Positions 10,589 to 19,333 of a DNA stretch of 64,000 bases are shown one piece after another. The notes below the pieces were generated by a model. That model was not told the origin of the DNA. It made no database searches and saw nothing but the letters and a program-made list of their open reading frames with translations. The stretch's first letter is position 1, and the number at the start of each line of letters is the position of its first letter. The translations under genes and the position numbers were made by a program. The DNA is from Bacteroides fragilis (lineage in GTDB: Bacteria > Bacteroidota > Bacteroidia > Bacteroidales > DTGW01), in the NCBI GenBank assembly GCA_945889005.1, contig CAMDBI010000018.1, positions 16,588-80,587 of the forward strand, in the 5' to 3' direction.

Positions 10589-10605
10589 ATTAAATTTGAA
10601 AAGTT

Positions 10606-10932
10606 ATGAAAAACATTGTAATTCTTATCGTTTCGCTGTTTGTCGGAAGTCAGTTATTGTCTGCTCAAAAAACAGATACCATAAAGATTGAAACATCTGC
10701 ACAATGCGAGATGTGTAAAGAGCGCATTGAGACGGCACTGGAGTATGAGAGTGGGGTCAAAAGTGCAATTCTCGATGAAAAAACAAAAGTTTTAACAGTA
10801 GTTTTCAATTCGGCAAAAACAAAGCCCGAGAAGATTAAAACTGCAGTTTCAATGACAGGTTACGATGCCGACGAAATGGCTGCCGACCCAAAAGCGTATA
10901 GCAAGCTTCCTGGATGCTGCAAAAAACCTTAG
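10606..10932 (+). CDS. periplasmic heavy-metal-associated (HMA) domain protein
   Basis: This 108-residue exported protein has a signal peptide (IVILIVSLFVGSQLLSA) and one HMA fold, whose metal site is TSAQCEMCKERIETAL (C-x2-C). GYDADEMAADPKAY and a CC pair near the C-terminus follow. Such proteins bind Cu(I) or similar soft metals. It probably works with the receptor just upstream. Its stop overlaps the nuoN stop by about 3 bases in convergent orientation. Confidence 0.85.
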   Translation: MKNIVILIVSLFVGSQLLSAQKTDTIKIETSAQCEMCKERIETALEYESGVKSAILDEKTKVLTVVFNSAKTKPEKIKTAVSMTGYDADEMAADPKAYSKLPGCCKKP

Positions 10933-12302
10933 ATTAATCGGTATATTACAGACGGGAAAAGTCCTAAAACTATAGAAAGAGCAATACTTATAAATAGAAA
11001 TATTTTGTATGATGTTGTTATTTCTATAGTTTCGGCATTTTCATTGTCTAGAGTATATGCCTGACTAGCTATACGCAAGTAATAGTAAACTGCTACCACG
11101 GCTGCCAATATCGCGAATACCGACAAACCAAGCATTCCTTTGTTAATGGTGTTGAAAAAGAGATAGTATTTTCCAAAAAAGCCCATAAACGGAGGTATGC
11201 CCGAAAGCGACAACAGCGAAACCGTTAATGCAATTGCCATTAGCGGTTTTTTTATAAATAAACCTTTAAAAATACTAAAATCCGCTTTGCCTGTTTTTTC
11301 TTTTAAAACTATAAATATCGAGAGCACTGTGATAGTTGCTAATGAATAGGCTGCAACATAATATAAAACTATTGCATTGGAAAGCGGCGAATAGGTAAGT
11401 ATTGCCAATAACAGAAATCCACTATTCGAAACTCCAGAATAGGCTATCAATCTCTTAAAATCGGTTTGCCAAAGTGCTGTAATGTTCGATAACAAAAGCG
11501 TGGCTATAATTAGCCCTATTAAAACACCTGCCCATTGGTGCGAAACCTCGAAAGGAAATATTGAGGTAAACCTAAGTAAAGCTCCAAATCCGGCAATTTT
11601 CACAACGGTTGCCATAAAAGCAGTTGCGAAAGCAGGGGCACCTTGGTACACGTCGGGAGCCCAGAAATGAAAAGGAACTGCTGCAATCTTAAATCCAAAT
11701 GCTACCAAAATCAACAAAACCCCAAGCTTAAACAACGACGAAACATCTGCATTACTTGAAAAAATAGATTTCATAACTCCAATATCGAAGGTATTTGTAG
11801 TGCCATATACAAATGCAATACCCATAACCAGCACTGCCGACGAGAAAGCTCCTAAAATAAAGTATTTTAGCCCAGCTTCTGCCGAGCTTGCATCGTAACG
11901 TTTGCTGGCTACCAATATATAGAGTGGTATCGACAATATTTCTATGCCTAGAAACAGCATCACTAGATTGCTATACGAAACCATTAATATTCCTCCTACA
12001 AGTGAGAAAATAAGCAAGGTCTGAATATCGGCAAAATGCTCAAATTCGTGTTTATACAAAAACAACAAAAGCAGTACAGCTATTGCGACTAAAATTTGAA
12101 GCGAAGCAAATGCCAATGCCATATTGTCGAACAAAAGCATATTGTTAAAATAGCTAATATTAGTAGACCATTCAGATATGCCTAACCATAGAGCTATTAC
12201 ACTGCCTATTATTCCTAATGGCAACGACCATTTTCGAAGGTCAAACAAGCCACTGAACAATACAACAATTCCGGTAACCGATAATACAATAATTGAATTC
12301 AT
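10929..12302 (-). CDS. nuoN: NADH:quinone oxidoreductase subunit N
   Basis: This 457-residue antiporter-like membrane subunit of complex I has about 14 hydrophobic helices. Conserved segments include FLGIEILSIPLYILVA, KAAVPFHFWAPDVYQGAP-like PFHFWAPDVYQG, and LSLSGIPPFMGFFGKYYLF. Charged residues inside the helices (E in GIEILS, K in FGFKIAAVPFH) belong to its proton channel. It is the last gene of the nuo operon and its end meets the convergent HMA gene. Confidence 0.95.
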   Translation of the reverse strand: MNSIIVLSVTGIVVLFSGLFDLRKWSLPLGIIGSVIALWLGISEWSTNISYFNNMLLFDNMALAFASLQILVAIAVLLLLFLYKHEFEHFADIQTLLIFSLVGGILMVSYSNLVMLFLGIEILSIPLYILVASKRYDASSAEAGLKYFILGAFSSAVLVMGIAFVYGTTNTFDIGVMKSIFSSNADVSSLFKLGVLLILVAFGFKIAAVPFHFWAPDVYQGAPAFATAFMATVVKIAGFGALLRFTSIFPFEVSHQWAGVLIGLIIATLLLSNITALWQTDFKRLIAYSGVSNSGFLLLAILTYSPLSNAIVLYYVAAYSLATITVLSIFIVLKEKTGKADFSIFKGLFIKKPLMAIALTVSLLSLSGIPPFMGFFGKYYLFFNTINKGMLGLSVFAILAAVVAVYYYLRIASQAYTLDNENAETIEITTSYKIFLFISIALSIVLGLFPSVIYRLI

Positions 12303-12342
12303 TTTTTTTATCTATATTACGCTATGCATTTGTTATCAATAC

Positions 12343-13788
12343 TTATAAAAATTTCAACACGCCGGCAATCGATGGGTCGGTGAGTTTAAGAAAAATACCC
12401 GGGAAAAGCCCTACAATAAATACAATCAGTATCACTATGGCAAATATTATGAGCTCTCTCGTGGTCAAATCTTTAAACACAAATAAATATGACTTTTCTG
12501 GACCAAGCATTACTGCTTTGTACGACAGGAGCATGTATACAGCCGATAGAATAATACTCAATCCTGCAAATGCAGCCATCCATGCATTGTGTCCAAAAAT
12601 GCCTGTTATCATAAGGAATTCTCCAGCAAAACCTGCTGTAAGTGGCAAACCTACAGCCGATAGCAACACAACAAGATAAACTCCCGAAAATTTTGGTGCA
12701 ATATTTTTAATACCCCCCAAATTGGCTATCTCATTTGTGTCAGTTCGGGTTTGTATAATGTCTGCAATATAAAACAAGCCAAATATTGCAATACCATGCG
12801 CAAACATTTGAATCAATCCTCCTTGAATAGCAATAGGGTTTAACGAAAAGAAAGCCGCTGCAATCAAGCCGGCATGAGCCATTGACGAATAAGCAAATAG
12901 AGTTTTTAGATTCTTTTGACTAATGGCTATTACTGAAGCATAAACAACCCCAATTAATGACAATACAATAACAAAATCTCCATAATGCTGCGATGCATAG
13001 GGTAAAATTGGAATTACCCATCGTAAAATACTATATAGCCCCATTTTCAACATTAGAGCCGAAAGCAACATCGTTCCTGCTGTTGGTGCCATGGTATAGG
13101 TTTGTGGTTGCCAGGTATGTAAAGGAAAAACAGGGATCTTTATCATAAATGCAGCCATCATGAAAGCAAACAAAAAGCCTTGTTTACAGCCACATATAGG
13201 GTAATTGATTAGTAAATCGTAATCAAACGAATGTGCGCCATACAGATAGATAAATATGAATGCTATAAGCATGAGCACACTGCCGGTCAATGTATATATA
13301 AAAAACTTAAGGGTAATAAATTTACGACCTTCGCCTCCCCAGAGTATCAAAATAATATAAGCTGGAATAAGGGTCAACTCCCAAAAAATGTAATACATAA
13401 AGGCATTCATGCTCAAAAAAACGCCCATCAGTGCACCCTGCATAAGTAATATCATACCAAAAAACAATTTTGGCGAATCCATTTCTTTGCGCCAACTCGA
13501 CAATATAATTAATGGGACAATAATTCCGGTCAATAATACCATCAAAATACTAATACCATCGACCCCAACGAAATAGTTAATACCCAAATCGCTAAGCCAT
13601 TCGTGCTTCACTACAAATTGTAGTTGGTTCGATTGTTGAAACAAAAAGAATAATGCTATTGTAATGCACATTTCGATGAGAACAAACACAAATGCAACGG
13701 CTTTAGCCGCCTTCTTATTGAAGAAACTAAGTAAAATGCCGGCTACAAACGGCAAGAATATAAGTATTGTTAGTATCATTCTGTCCAT
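12343..13788 (-). CDS. nuoM: NADH:quinone oxidoreductase subunit M
   Basis: This 481-residue antiporter-like proton-pumping subunit shows family motifs: FWELTLIPAYIILILWGG, MIKIPVFPLHTWQPQTYTMA (where E. coli has HTWLPDAH), FAYSSMAHAGLIAAAFF and LPLTAGFAGEFLMITG. The Glu of FWELTLIP and the Lys of MIKIPVFPLH are the conserved channel residues. It sits between nuoN (40-base gap) and nuoL (3-base gap). Confidence 0.95.
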   Translation of the reverse strand: MDRMILTILIFLPFVAGILLSFFNKKAAKAVAFVFVLIEMCITIALFFLFQQSNQLQFVVKHEWLSDLGINYFVGVDGISILMVLLTGIIVPLIILSSWRKEMDSPKLFFGMILLMQGALMGVFLSMNAFMYYIFWELTLIPAYIILILWGGEGRKFITLKFFIYTLTGSVLMLIAFIFIYLYGAHSFDYDLLINYPICGCKQGFLFAFMMAAFMIKIPVFPLHTWQPQTYTMAPTAGTMLLSALMLKMGLYSILRWVIPILPYASQHYGDFVIVLSLIGVVYASVIAISQKNLKTLFAYSSMAHAGLIAAAFFSLNPIAIQGGLIQMFAHGIAIFGLFYIADIIQTRTDTNEIANLGGIKNIAPKFSGVYLVVLLSAVGLPLTAGFAGEFLMITGIFGHNAWMAAFAGLSIILSAVYMLLSYKAVMLGPEKSYLFVFKDLTTRELIIFAIVILIVFIVGLFPGIFLKLTDPSIAGVLKFL

Positions 13789-13791
13789 TTG

Positions 13792-15666
13792 TCAAAGAAT
13801 ATTTAATGAAAGAATCAATATAAGACCGACCACCATCATCAACAAGTAAAACGAAATCTGTCCATTCTGAATAAACCTCAAATAGCCCGAAGCAGATTGC
13901 AACAATTTGCCTGTTCCATTTACCATGGCATCTATTATTTTGTTGTCGAAAACATTGGAAAACCAACTCGATAATTTTTTTATAGGTTTTACAATAATGA
14001 CTTCATAACCTTCGTCTAAATAATATTTATTAGCCAAAACTTTAGCAAAACCGGTAGCTTCTGTAGCTTTGTATGTATTACGTACATATTTTTTATAGGC
14101 AAAAAATATGATAGCCACAATCATTAATGTAGTGAGCCCCATTAAAATGTATTCTAATTTGTGGTTTGCTTCAAACGAATACTCAGTTGCTATGCCCAAG
14201 AAGCTTTTCAGTGCATGATGCCCTCCTAAAGCACCTGGAACATTGAGCAATCCGCCAAAGACCGACAAAATTGACAAAACAATCAATGGAACATACATCG
14301 AAGCCGGAGACTCATGCGCATGCTCGTATTTATGCGAATCGCCCCTGTATGCACCCATAAATGTAAGAAAAAACAGGCGAAACATGTAGAACGCTGTAAA
14401 TGCCGATACTACTATTCCTAACCCCCACAATAAAGGACTTTGATGAAAGGCTGCAGCCAATATTTCATCTTTCGAGAAAAAACCAGAGAAAGGCGGAATG
14501 CCAGCAATGGCAATGGTTCCTATCAGGAAACACAGAAATGTAATAGGAATTTTCTTTTTCAACCCACCCATTTGGCGAATATCTTGCTCGCCATGCAATG
14601 CATGTATTACACTGCCTGCCGATAAGAACAACAGTGCTTTGAAAAAGGCATGGGTCGTAAGGTGGAACATAGATGCCGTAAATACTCCCAGACCAGCAGC
14701 AAAGAACATAAGTCCCAATTGGCTCACTGTCGAATAAGCGAGTATTTTCTTTATATCGTTTTGTTTAAGAGCAATGCTTGCAGCAAACAGAGAGGTTACA
14801 ATACCTATGCTGGCAATAATGCTCATAGTTATTGGCGATAAACTAAACAATGCAGCATTTCTTACCACCAAATAAACACCTGCCGTAACCATAGTAGCAG
14901 CGTGAATAAGTGCCGATACCGGTGTTGGGCCAGCCATAGCGTCGGGCAGCCATGTATATAGAGGCAACTGTGCACTTTTTCCTATGGCGCCAACAAAAAG
15001 GAGTAAGCAAATAGTGGTAACCATTGCTTCAGATGGCTGATTAGTAGCAATGCTTCCAAAAACTACATCGTAATTGAAACTTCCAAACAAATAAAAAATA
15101 AAAAACAAACCCAATAGAAAACCCAAATCGCCTATTCGGTTCATTATAAATGCTTTGTTGGCTGCATCGTTGTATTCGTTGTTTTTAAACCAAAATCCAA
15201 TAAGTAAATATGAACAAAGACCTACGCCTTCCCATCCGGCAAACATAACCAAATAGTTGTCGCCCATTACTAGCAGCAACATAAAGAATACAAAAAGGTT
15301 CATGTATGAGAAAAAGCGATTGTAGCCTTCATCGTCGTGCATATAACCAATGGAGTATACATGAATAAGGAAGCCTACACCGGTAATTACCAGTATCATA
15401 AGTATCGACAAGCTATCGACAACAAACGAAAAGTTAACCTGCATGTACGAGAACGATATCCACTCGAACATACTTGTCGAAAGCACCAAGCCTGGCTGAT
15501 TCTGTATCTGGAAAAATAAAATAAGTCCCAGTACAAAAGACACCAAAACAAAAGCACTTGCCAAAATTCCACTTATGCTTTTGGGCAAAAGCTTTCCCGA
15601 CAAAGCAAGCAACAGAAAGCCTATCAGTGGCGCAATGGGTATTATTGGAATTAAACTATTCAACAT
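13792..15666 (-). CDS. nuoL: NADH:quinone oxidoreductase subunit L
   Basis: This 624-residue distal antiporter-like subunit of the membrane arm has about 16 helices and a long amphipathic C-terminal part. Motifs include FAGWEGVGLCSYLLIGFW, SAQLPLYTWLPDAMAGPTPV, LIHAATMVTAGVYLV and STVSQLGLMFFAAGLG. A long lateral helix region near residues 530-590 (KLSSWFSNVFDNKIIDAMV) comes before the final membrane helix. It starts 5 bases after the nuoK stop. Confidence 0.95.
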   Translation of the reverse strand: MLNSLIPIIPIAPLIGFLLLALSGKLLPKSISGILASAFVLVSFVLGLILFFQIQNQPGLVLSTSMFEWISFSYMQVNFSFVVDSLSILMILVITGVGFLIHVYSIGYMHDDEGYNRFFSYMNLFVFFMLLLVMGDNYLVMFAGWEGVGLCSYLLIGFWFKNNEYNDAANKAFIMNRIGDLGFLLGLFFIFYLFGSFNYDVVFGSIATNQPSEAMVTTICLLLFVGAIGKSAQLPLYTWLPDAMAGPTPVSALIHAATMVTAGVYLVVRNAALFSLSPITMSIIASIGIVTSLFAASIALKQNDIKKILAYSTVSQLGLMFFAAGLGVFTASMFHLTTHAFFKALLFLSAGSVIHALHGEQDIRQMGGLKKKIPITFLCFLIGTIAIAGIPPFSGFFSKDEILAAAFHQSPLLWGLGIVVSAFTAFYMFRLFFLTFMGAYRGDSHKYEHAHESPASMYVPLIVLSILSVFGGLLNVPGALGGHHALKSFLGIATEYSFEANHKLEYILMGLTTLMIVAIIFFAYKKYVRNTYKATEATGFAKVLANKYYLDEGYEVIIVKPIKKLSSWFSNVFDNKIIDAMVNGTGKLLQSASGYLRFIQNGQISFYLLMMVVGLILILSLNIL

Positions 15667-15670
15667 TTTG

Positions 15671-15985
15671 TTACCATTTCAGCTTGTTAAACAAATCAAT
15701 ATCTATCGATTTTAAATTGCGCTGCATCAAAACAATCAACGCAAGACCTACAGTTACTTCGGCAGCCGCTACTACCATAATAAAAAAGACGAAAACCTGC
15801 CCATTGCCATTGCCATTGTATGCCGAAAATGCAGCAAACAAAAGATTGGCAGCATTGAGCATAATTTCTATGGACATTATAAGTGTTATAGCATTGCGAC
15901 GGTATATAAGCCCAACAATACCGATACAAAACAAAACGCTACACAATATAATGTACCAATTAAGCGGAATTTGTGTTAATACCAT
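15671..15985 (-). CDS. nuoK: NADH:quinone oxidoreductase subunit K
   Basis: This 104-residue subunit has three membrane helices, the normal size for NuoK. The two conserved glutamates lie in MSIEIMLNAANLLF and VVAAAEVTVGLALIVL. GNGNGQVFVFFIM links helices 2 and 3. It relays charge between the quinone site and the antiporter subunits. Confidence 0.95.
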   Translation of the reverse strand: MVLTQIPLNWYIILCSVLFCIGIVGLIYRRNAITLIMSIEIMLNAANLLFAAFSAYNGNGNGQVFVFFIMVVAAAEVTVGLALIVLMQRNLKSIDIDLFNKLKW

Positions 15986-16064
15986 AATTTTTTAAATTAC
16001 AAATGTGCAAATGCAGAAATAAAACAATTTTCATTTTCAAATCTCCACATTGGTCATTTCTACA
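15986..16064. repeat. nuoK-nuoJ spacer: dispersed 'TTTCAAAT..CCACATT' repeat fragment
   Basis: The 79-base spacer reads ACAAATGTGCAAATGCAG, then TTTTCAAATCTCCACATTGG and TCATTTCTACATT. The same words recur in the nuoJ-nuoI spacer (16563-16655) and, less clearly, near 21250-21290 and 22520-22553. It is a short repeat that has spread through the operon's gaps. Confidence 0.5.
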
Positions 16065-16562
16065 TTATTTTTTTTCTTTTTTAACCAATATCATAGCCCC
16101 AATCATTGCAGATAGGAACAACAAAGCTGTTAGTTCAAAAGGCAACACAAACTCGTTGAAAAGCAAGCTGCCTAAATATTTTACTGTGCCAAAATCGGCA
16201 GCTAATGCGCCCGATGATACAATTGTTTTATACTTACCAATAGCTGTTAGCAATGTAAACAACAGCATGCCACCCGAGGTTGCCGCAGTAACCAATGCCA
16301 ATAAATGAAACTTTGGCTTGTCCTGTTTATTGAGGTTCAACAACATTACTACAAACAGAAACAACACCATGATGGCTCCTGCATATACAATAATATTTAC
16401 AATCGCTAAAAATCCGGCGTGTAACATTACATAATGCCCTGCAACTGCAAAAAAACATAGTATCAAAAACAGAATGCTATGCATATAATTGCGCGAAATC
16501 ACTGTCATTACAGCTGAAAACACAACCAAAAAGGACAATATCAGAAATATAATTTTTGCCAT
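16065..16562 (-). CDS. nuoJ: NADH:quinone oxidoreductase subunit J
   Basis: This 165-residue membrane subunit has five helices (IIFLILSFLVVFSAVMTVI, SILFLILCFFAVAGHYVML, GFLAIVNIIVYAGAIMVLFLFVV and others). NIIVYAGAIMVLFLFVVML carries the conserved glycine/tyrosine pi-bulge region of helix 3. A longer reading from 16604 (MHICSF) only crosses the repeat-filled spacer, so the ATG at 16562 (MAKIIFL) is preferred. Confidence 0.93.
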   Translation of the reverse strand: MAKIIFLILSFLVVFSAVMTVISRNYMHSILFLILCFFAVAGHYVMLHAGFLAIVNIIVYAGAIMVLFLFVVMLLNLNKQDKPKFHLLALVTAATSGGMLLFTLLTAIGKYKTIVSSGALAADFGTVKYLGSLLFNEFVLPFELTALLFLSAMIGAMILVKKEKK

Positions 16563-16655
16563 AACAACTATTAATGTGTAAATTACGAATGAGCAAATAT
16601 GCAAATGAAAAAAGAAGTATACATTTTCAAATTCTCACATTTCCACATTTTCATA
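16563..16655. repeat. nuoJ-nuoI spacer: dispersed repeat fragment
   Basis: This spacer holds AATTACGAATGAGCAAATAT, GCAAATGAAAA and TTTTCAAATTCTCACATTTC, ending in CACATTTTCATATTAAC. It shares word order with the nuoK-nuoJ spacer and seems to be the same repeat family. Confidence 0.5.
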
Positions 16656-17186
16656 TTAACTTTTTCTTTTATCTATATCTATTCGTTTGTCTTTATCTAT
16701 GGGTTCTACCAAAATATTTTTTCCATATATAAAGCTTTCGCGATCGTTAGCAGGCGGAGTAATGCGGTCGGTCAGGTAAATAGCTTGTTTTGGACAAGCC
16801 TCCTCGCACATTCCGCAAAAAATACAACGCAGCATATTTATCTCGTACACAGCGGCATATTTTTCTTCCCGATACAAATGATCTTCTTCTTTTTTGCGTT
16901 CAGCAGCAACCATCGTAATGGCTTCGGCAGGGCACGAAAGAGCGCACAAGCCACATGCAGTACAACGCTCACGTCCTTCGTCGTCGCGTTTCAATACATG
17001 CATTCCTCTATATACTGGGCTAAAAGGACGTTTCTTCTCAGGGTAATTTACAGTCGCCTTTCGGAGTCTGAAAAAGTGCTTTATAGTTATCCACATGCCA
17101 GCCAATATAGCAGGCAAATAGAGGCTTTCTTTAAAGCTCATTTTTTTGTCCGATACAATTTTACTTCTATTTGTAAGCCTTTGCAT
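16656..17186 (-). CDS. nuoI: NADH:quinone oxidoreductase subunit I
   Basis: This 176-residue ferredoxin-like subunit carries two 4Fe-4S clusters, N6a and N6b. The motifs CTACGLCALSCPAEAI and CIFCGMCEEACPKQAI are complete. The N-terminus (residues 20-60) is the amphipathic part that packs on NuoH. ATGs at 17186 and 17141 (MSFKESLYLP) are both possible. It starts 6 bases after nuoH ends. Confidence 0.95.
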   Translation of the reverse strand: MQRLTNRSKIVSDKKMSFKESLYLPAILAGMWITIKHFFRLRKATVNYPEKKRPFSPVYRGMHVLKRDDEGRERCTACGLCALSCPAEAITMVAAERKKEEDHLYREEKYAAVYEINMLRCIFCGMCEEACPKQAIYLTDRITPPANDRESFIYGKNILVEPIDKDKRIDIDKRKS

Positions 17187-17192
17187 AGTCGT

Positions 17193-18227
17193 TTATTTGA
17201 AAAAAGTGATCCATCCACCTGTCAATAATATATTAATAATGGCAAATGGAATAAGTATCTTCCATCCAAGTTTCATCAACTGGTCGAAACGGAAACGAGG
17301 CAATGTCCAACGTATCCACATGAAAAGGAAAATAAAGAAAAATATCTTTGCAAACAGCACGGCTGTTCCTATAAGCGTAACTACATTGTGCGAAAATGGC
17401 AAACTATCCATAAATGGGAAGTTGTATCCCCCAAAAAACAACGATGAAATCAATGCTGCCGATACAAACATATTGATATACTCTGCAAACAGAAAGAAAC
17501 CAAGACCCATACTACTGTATTCGGTATGGTATCCGCCAATTAGCTCTGTTTCACACTCGGGCAAATCGAATGGTGCACGGTTACATTCAGCCAACGTACT
17601 TATCAGAAAAACCAGAAAAACTAGTGGAGCTATCGGACTGCTAAAAATATACCAGTTCATGCCATGTTGACCGGCTACAATCTCGCTAATGCTCATAGTT
17701 CCTGTACTCATAATAAGCGCCACCAACGAAAGGCCCATAGCCAATTCGTAGCTAATCATTTGCGACGATGCGCGTATTGCACCTAAAAGCGAATATTTGT
17801 TGTTAGATGCCCATCCCCCTATGAGTATCCCGTACACACCCATCGAAACAACTCCAAAAATATAGAGAATCGCAATGTTGATATCAGCTACCGCAAGACT
17901 AAACTCGTGTCCGGCTATAGTCAATGTGCTGCCCCATGGTATAACAGCACTTGTAATACAGGCTGTAAACATCGATATGCCTGGAGCAATTACAAACAGG
18001 AATTTATCAGAAGGATTGGGAACAATTTCTTCTTTTGTAAAAAACTTGACACCATCGGCCAAAGGCTGAAAAATACCCATAGGACCTGCACGATTCGGAC
18101 CAAATCGGTCTTGCATCCAACCGGCCACCTTGCGCTCGCCATAAGTGCTGTACAATGCTATAATCATAGTAATTGCAAATATTACTACTACCAACACTAT
18201 TTTAAATATAATTAGGGCTATATCCAT
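17193..18227 (-). CDS. nuoH: NADH:quinone oxidoreductase subunit H
   Basis: This 344-residue membrane subunit forms much of the quinone tunnel. Conserved loops are GERKVAGWMQDRFGPNRAGP, QPLADGVKFFTKEEIVP, EYSSMGLGFFLFAEYINM and RAPFDLPECETELIGGYHTE. The acidic residues of those loops are intact. About eight helices are visible. It starts 2 bases before nuoG's end. Confidence 0.96.
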   Translation of the reverse strand: MDIALIIFKIVLVVVIFAITMIIALYSTYGERKVAGWMQDRFGPNRAGPMGIFQPLADGVKFFTKEEIVPNPSDKFLFVIAPGISMFTACITSAVIPWGSTLTIAGHEFSLAVADINIAILYIFGVVSMGVYGILIGGWASNNKYSLLGAIRASSQMISYELAMGLSLVALIMSTGTMSISEIVAGQHGMNWYIFSSPIAPLVFLVFLISTLAECNRAPFDLPECETELIGGYHTEYSSMGLGFFLFAEYINMFVSAALISSLFFGGYNFPFMDSLPFSHNVVTLIGTAVLFAKIFFFIFLFMWIRWTLPRFRFDQLMKLGWKILIPFAIINILLTGGWITFFK

Positions 18228-18229
18228 TT

Positions 18230-19270
18230 TTAAATTTTTTTCCTTTCATTGTCCCGGTTGCTGAGCGGCGGTTGCTGAGCGAAGTCGGAGCAAGGGCTTA
18301 ATATATCAGTTATCTTTTTGCCATCTTCACGTTTCAAGAAATCTGGAATCTCTGGAATCACAGCACTTACATAATGATTTTGAGAAATTACCGATTGCCT
18401 ATGAACTTTCGACGGTCCATCGATTTTCCAGTCCGATGTTTTCTTCTTTTCGAAACGACATTCGTTGCAAATAAAATCTGCCACCTCGCCCCATTCATCT
18501 TTGCGCCCTGTAACTCTCAATACTTCATCGCCCTGATACCAAAGTGTTACCTTTCCTGAGCATTTGGGGCAATCGCGGTGTGCTTCAAATGGTTTGGTAA
18601 ACCATACACGGCTTTTGAATCGAAATGTTTTGTCGGTCAAAGCCCCAACTGGACAAACATCGATTACATTTCCTGAAAACTCATTGTCTATTATCTTTGA
18701 CACGTATGTACTTATCTCTGCATGGTCGCCACGATACAACACCCCATGTACCCGTTCGGGAGTAAGTTGCTCGGCTACTTTTACACATCTATAACACAGA
18801 ATACATCTGTTCATGTGCAGCTGTATATATGGACCAAGGTCTTCTCTTTCAAAAGTGCGTCTTTCAAACTCGTAGCGAGTGTTCTCGGTACCATGCTCGA
18901 ACGACAAATCTTGCAAATGACATTCGCCTGCCTGATCGCACACAGGGCAATCGAGAGGGTGATTGGTCAGAAGAAACTCTACAATGGCTTTGCGAGCTTC
19001 AAGCACCTCGGGCGAAGTGTTGTTGGCAACAACCATGCCGTCTTGCACGGGAGTGCTGCACGATGCTACAAGCTTTGGCATAGGGCGTGGGTCATTAGCC
19101 GAACCTTGTGTAACTTTTACAAGACACACCCTGCATTTGCCTCCTGAGCCTGGCAACTTGCTATAATAGCACATAGCGGGCGGTACATTCTTGCCTATCT
19201 TACGAGCAGCATTCAGAATGGTTGTCCCGGGTTCTACATCTACCTCTATTCCGTCTATTGTTACTTTCAT
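18230..19270 (-). CDS. nuoG: NADH:quinone oxidoreductase subunit G, short form
   Basis: This 346-residue subunit holds the N-terminal 2Fe-2S domain (PPAMCYYSKLPGSGGKCRVC), the His/Cys 4Fe-4S motif (NHPLDCPVCDQAGECHLQD), the ferredoxin-like part (CILCYRCVKVAEQL) and a further cysteine set (CPKCSGKVTLWY, CNECRFEKKK). The large molybdopterin-like domain of the E. coli protein is absent, as is usual for Bacteroidota NuoG of about 340 residues. The last 20 or so residues (SPCSDFAQQPPLSNRDNERK) are encoded by a dispersed repeat, so the native C-terminus was probably different. Confidence 0.92.
   Translation of the reverse strand: MKVTIDGIEVDVEPGTTILNAARKIGKNVPPAMCYYSKLPGSGGKCRVCLVKVTQGSANDPRPMPKLVASCSTPVQDGMVVANNTSPEVLEARKAIVEFLLTNHPLDCPVCDQAGECHLQDLSFEHGTENTRYEFERRTFEREDLGPYIQLHMNRCILCYRCVKVAEQLTPERVHGVLYRGDHAEISTYVSKIIDNEFSGNVIDVCPVGALTDKTFRFKSRVWFTKPFEAHRDCPKCSGKVTLWYQGDEVLRVTGRKDEWGEVADFICNECRFEKKKTSDWKIDGPSKVHRQSVISQNHYVSAVIPEIPDFLKREDGKKITDILSPCSDFAQQPPLSNRDNERKKI
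18238..18302. repeat. dispersed 'CTTCGACTCCGCTCAG' repeat inside the 3' end of nuoG
   Basis: On the minus strand GCTCCGACTTCGCTCAGCAA runs into a second GCTCAGCAACCG. It resembles CCTTCGACTCCGCTCAGGGA at 34029-34055. It is much richer in G+C than the flanking DNA and is translated as the tail of NuoG. Confidence 0.6.
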
Positions 19271-19333
19271 TTTATGTTGTTTTCCGTGAACCGTGTGCCG
19301 TTTTCAGTGCATTACTTCGGTAACTCTTCACGA
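19271..19333. repeat. nuoG-nuoF spacer: 'CCGTGAACCGTGTGCCG' repeat fragment
   Basis: This 63-base spacer contains TTTTCCGTGAACCGTGTGCC and GTTTTCAGTGC, G+C-rich words of the kind seen at 21183-21220 (GTGGACCGTGGACTG) and 34060-34078 (GTCCACGGTCCACG). No gene or promoter is evident in it. Confidence 0.45.

Noticed and set aside
16599..17228. A 209-residue plus-strand reading frame opposite nuoI
   Set aside because: It is antisense to a gene with complete 4Fe-4S motifs and has no protein-like features.
18230..19270. NuoG as a truncated pseudogene because it lacks the molybdopterin domain
   Set aside because: About 340 residues is normal for NuoG of this phylum, and all cluster ligands are present.
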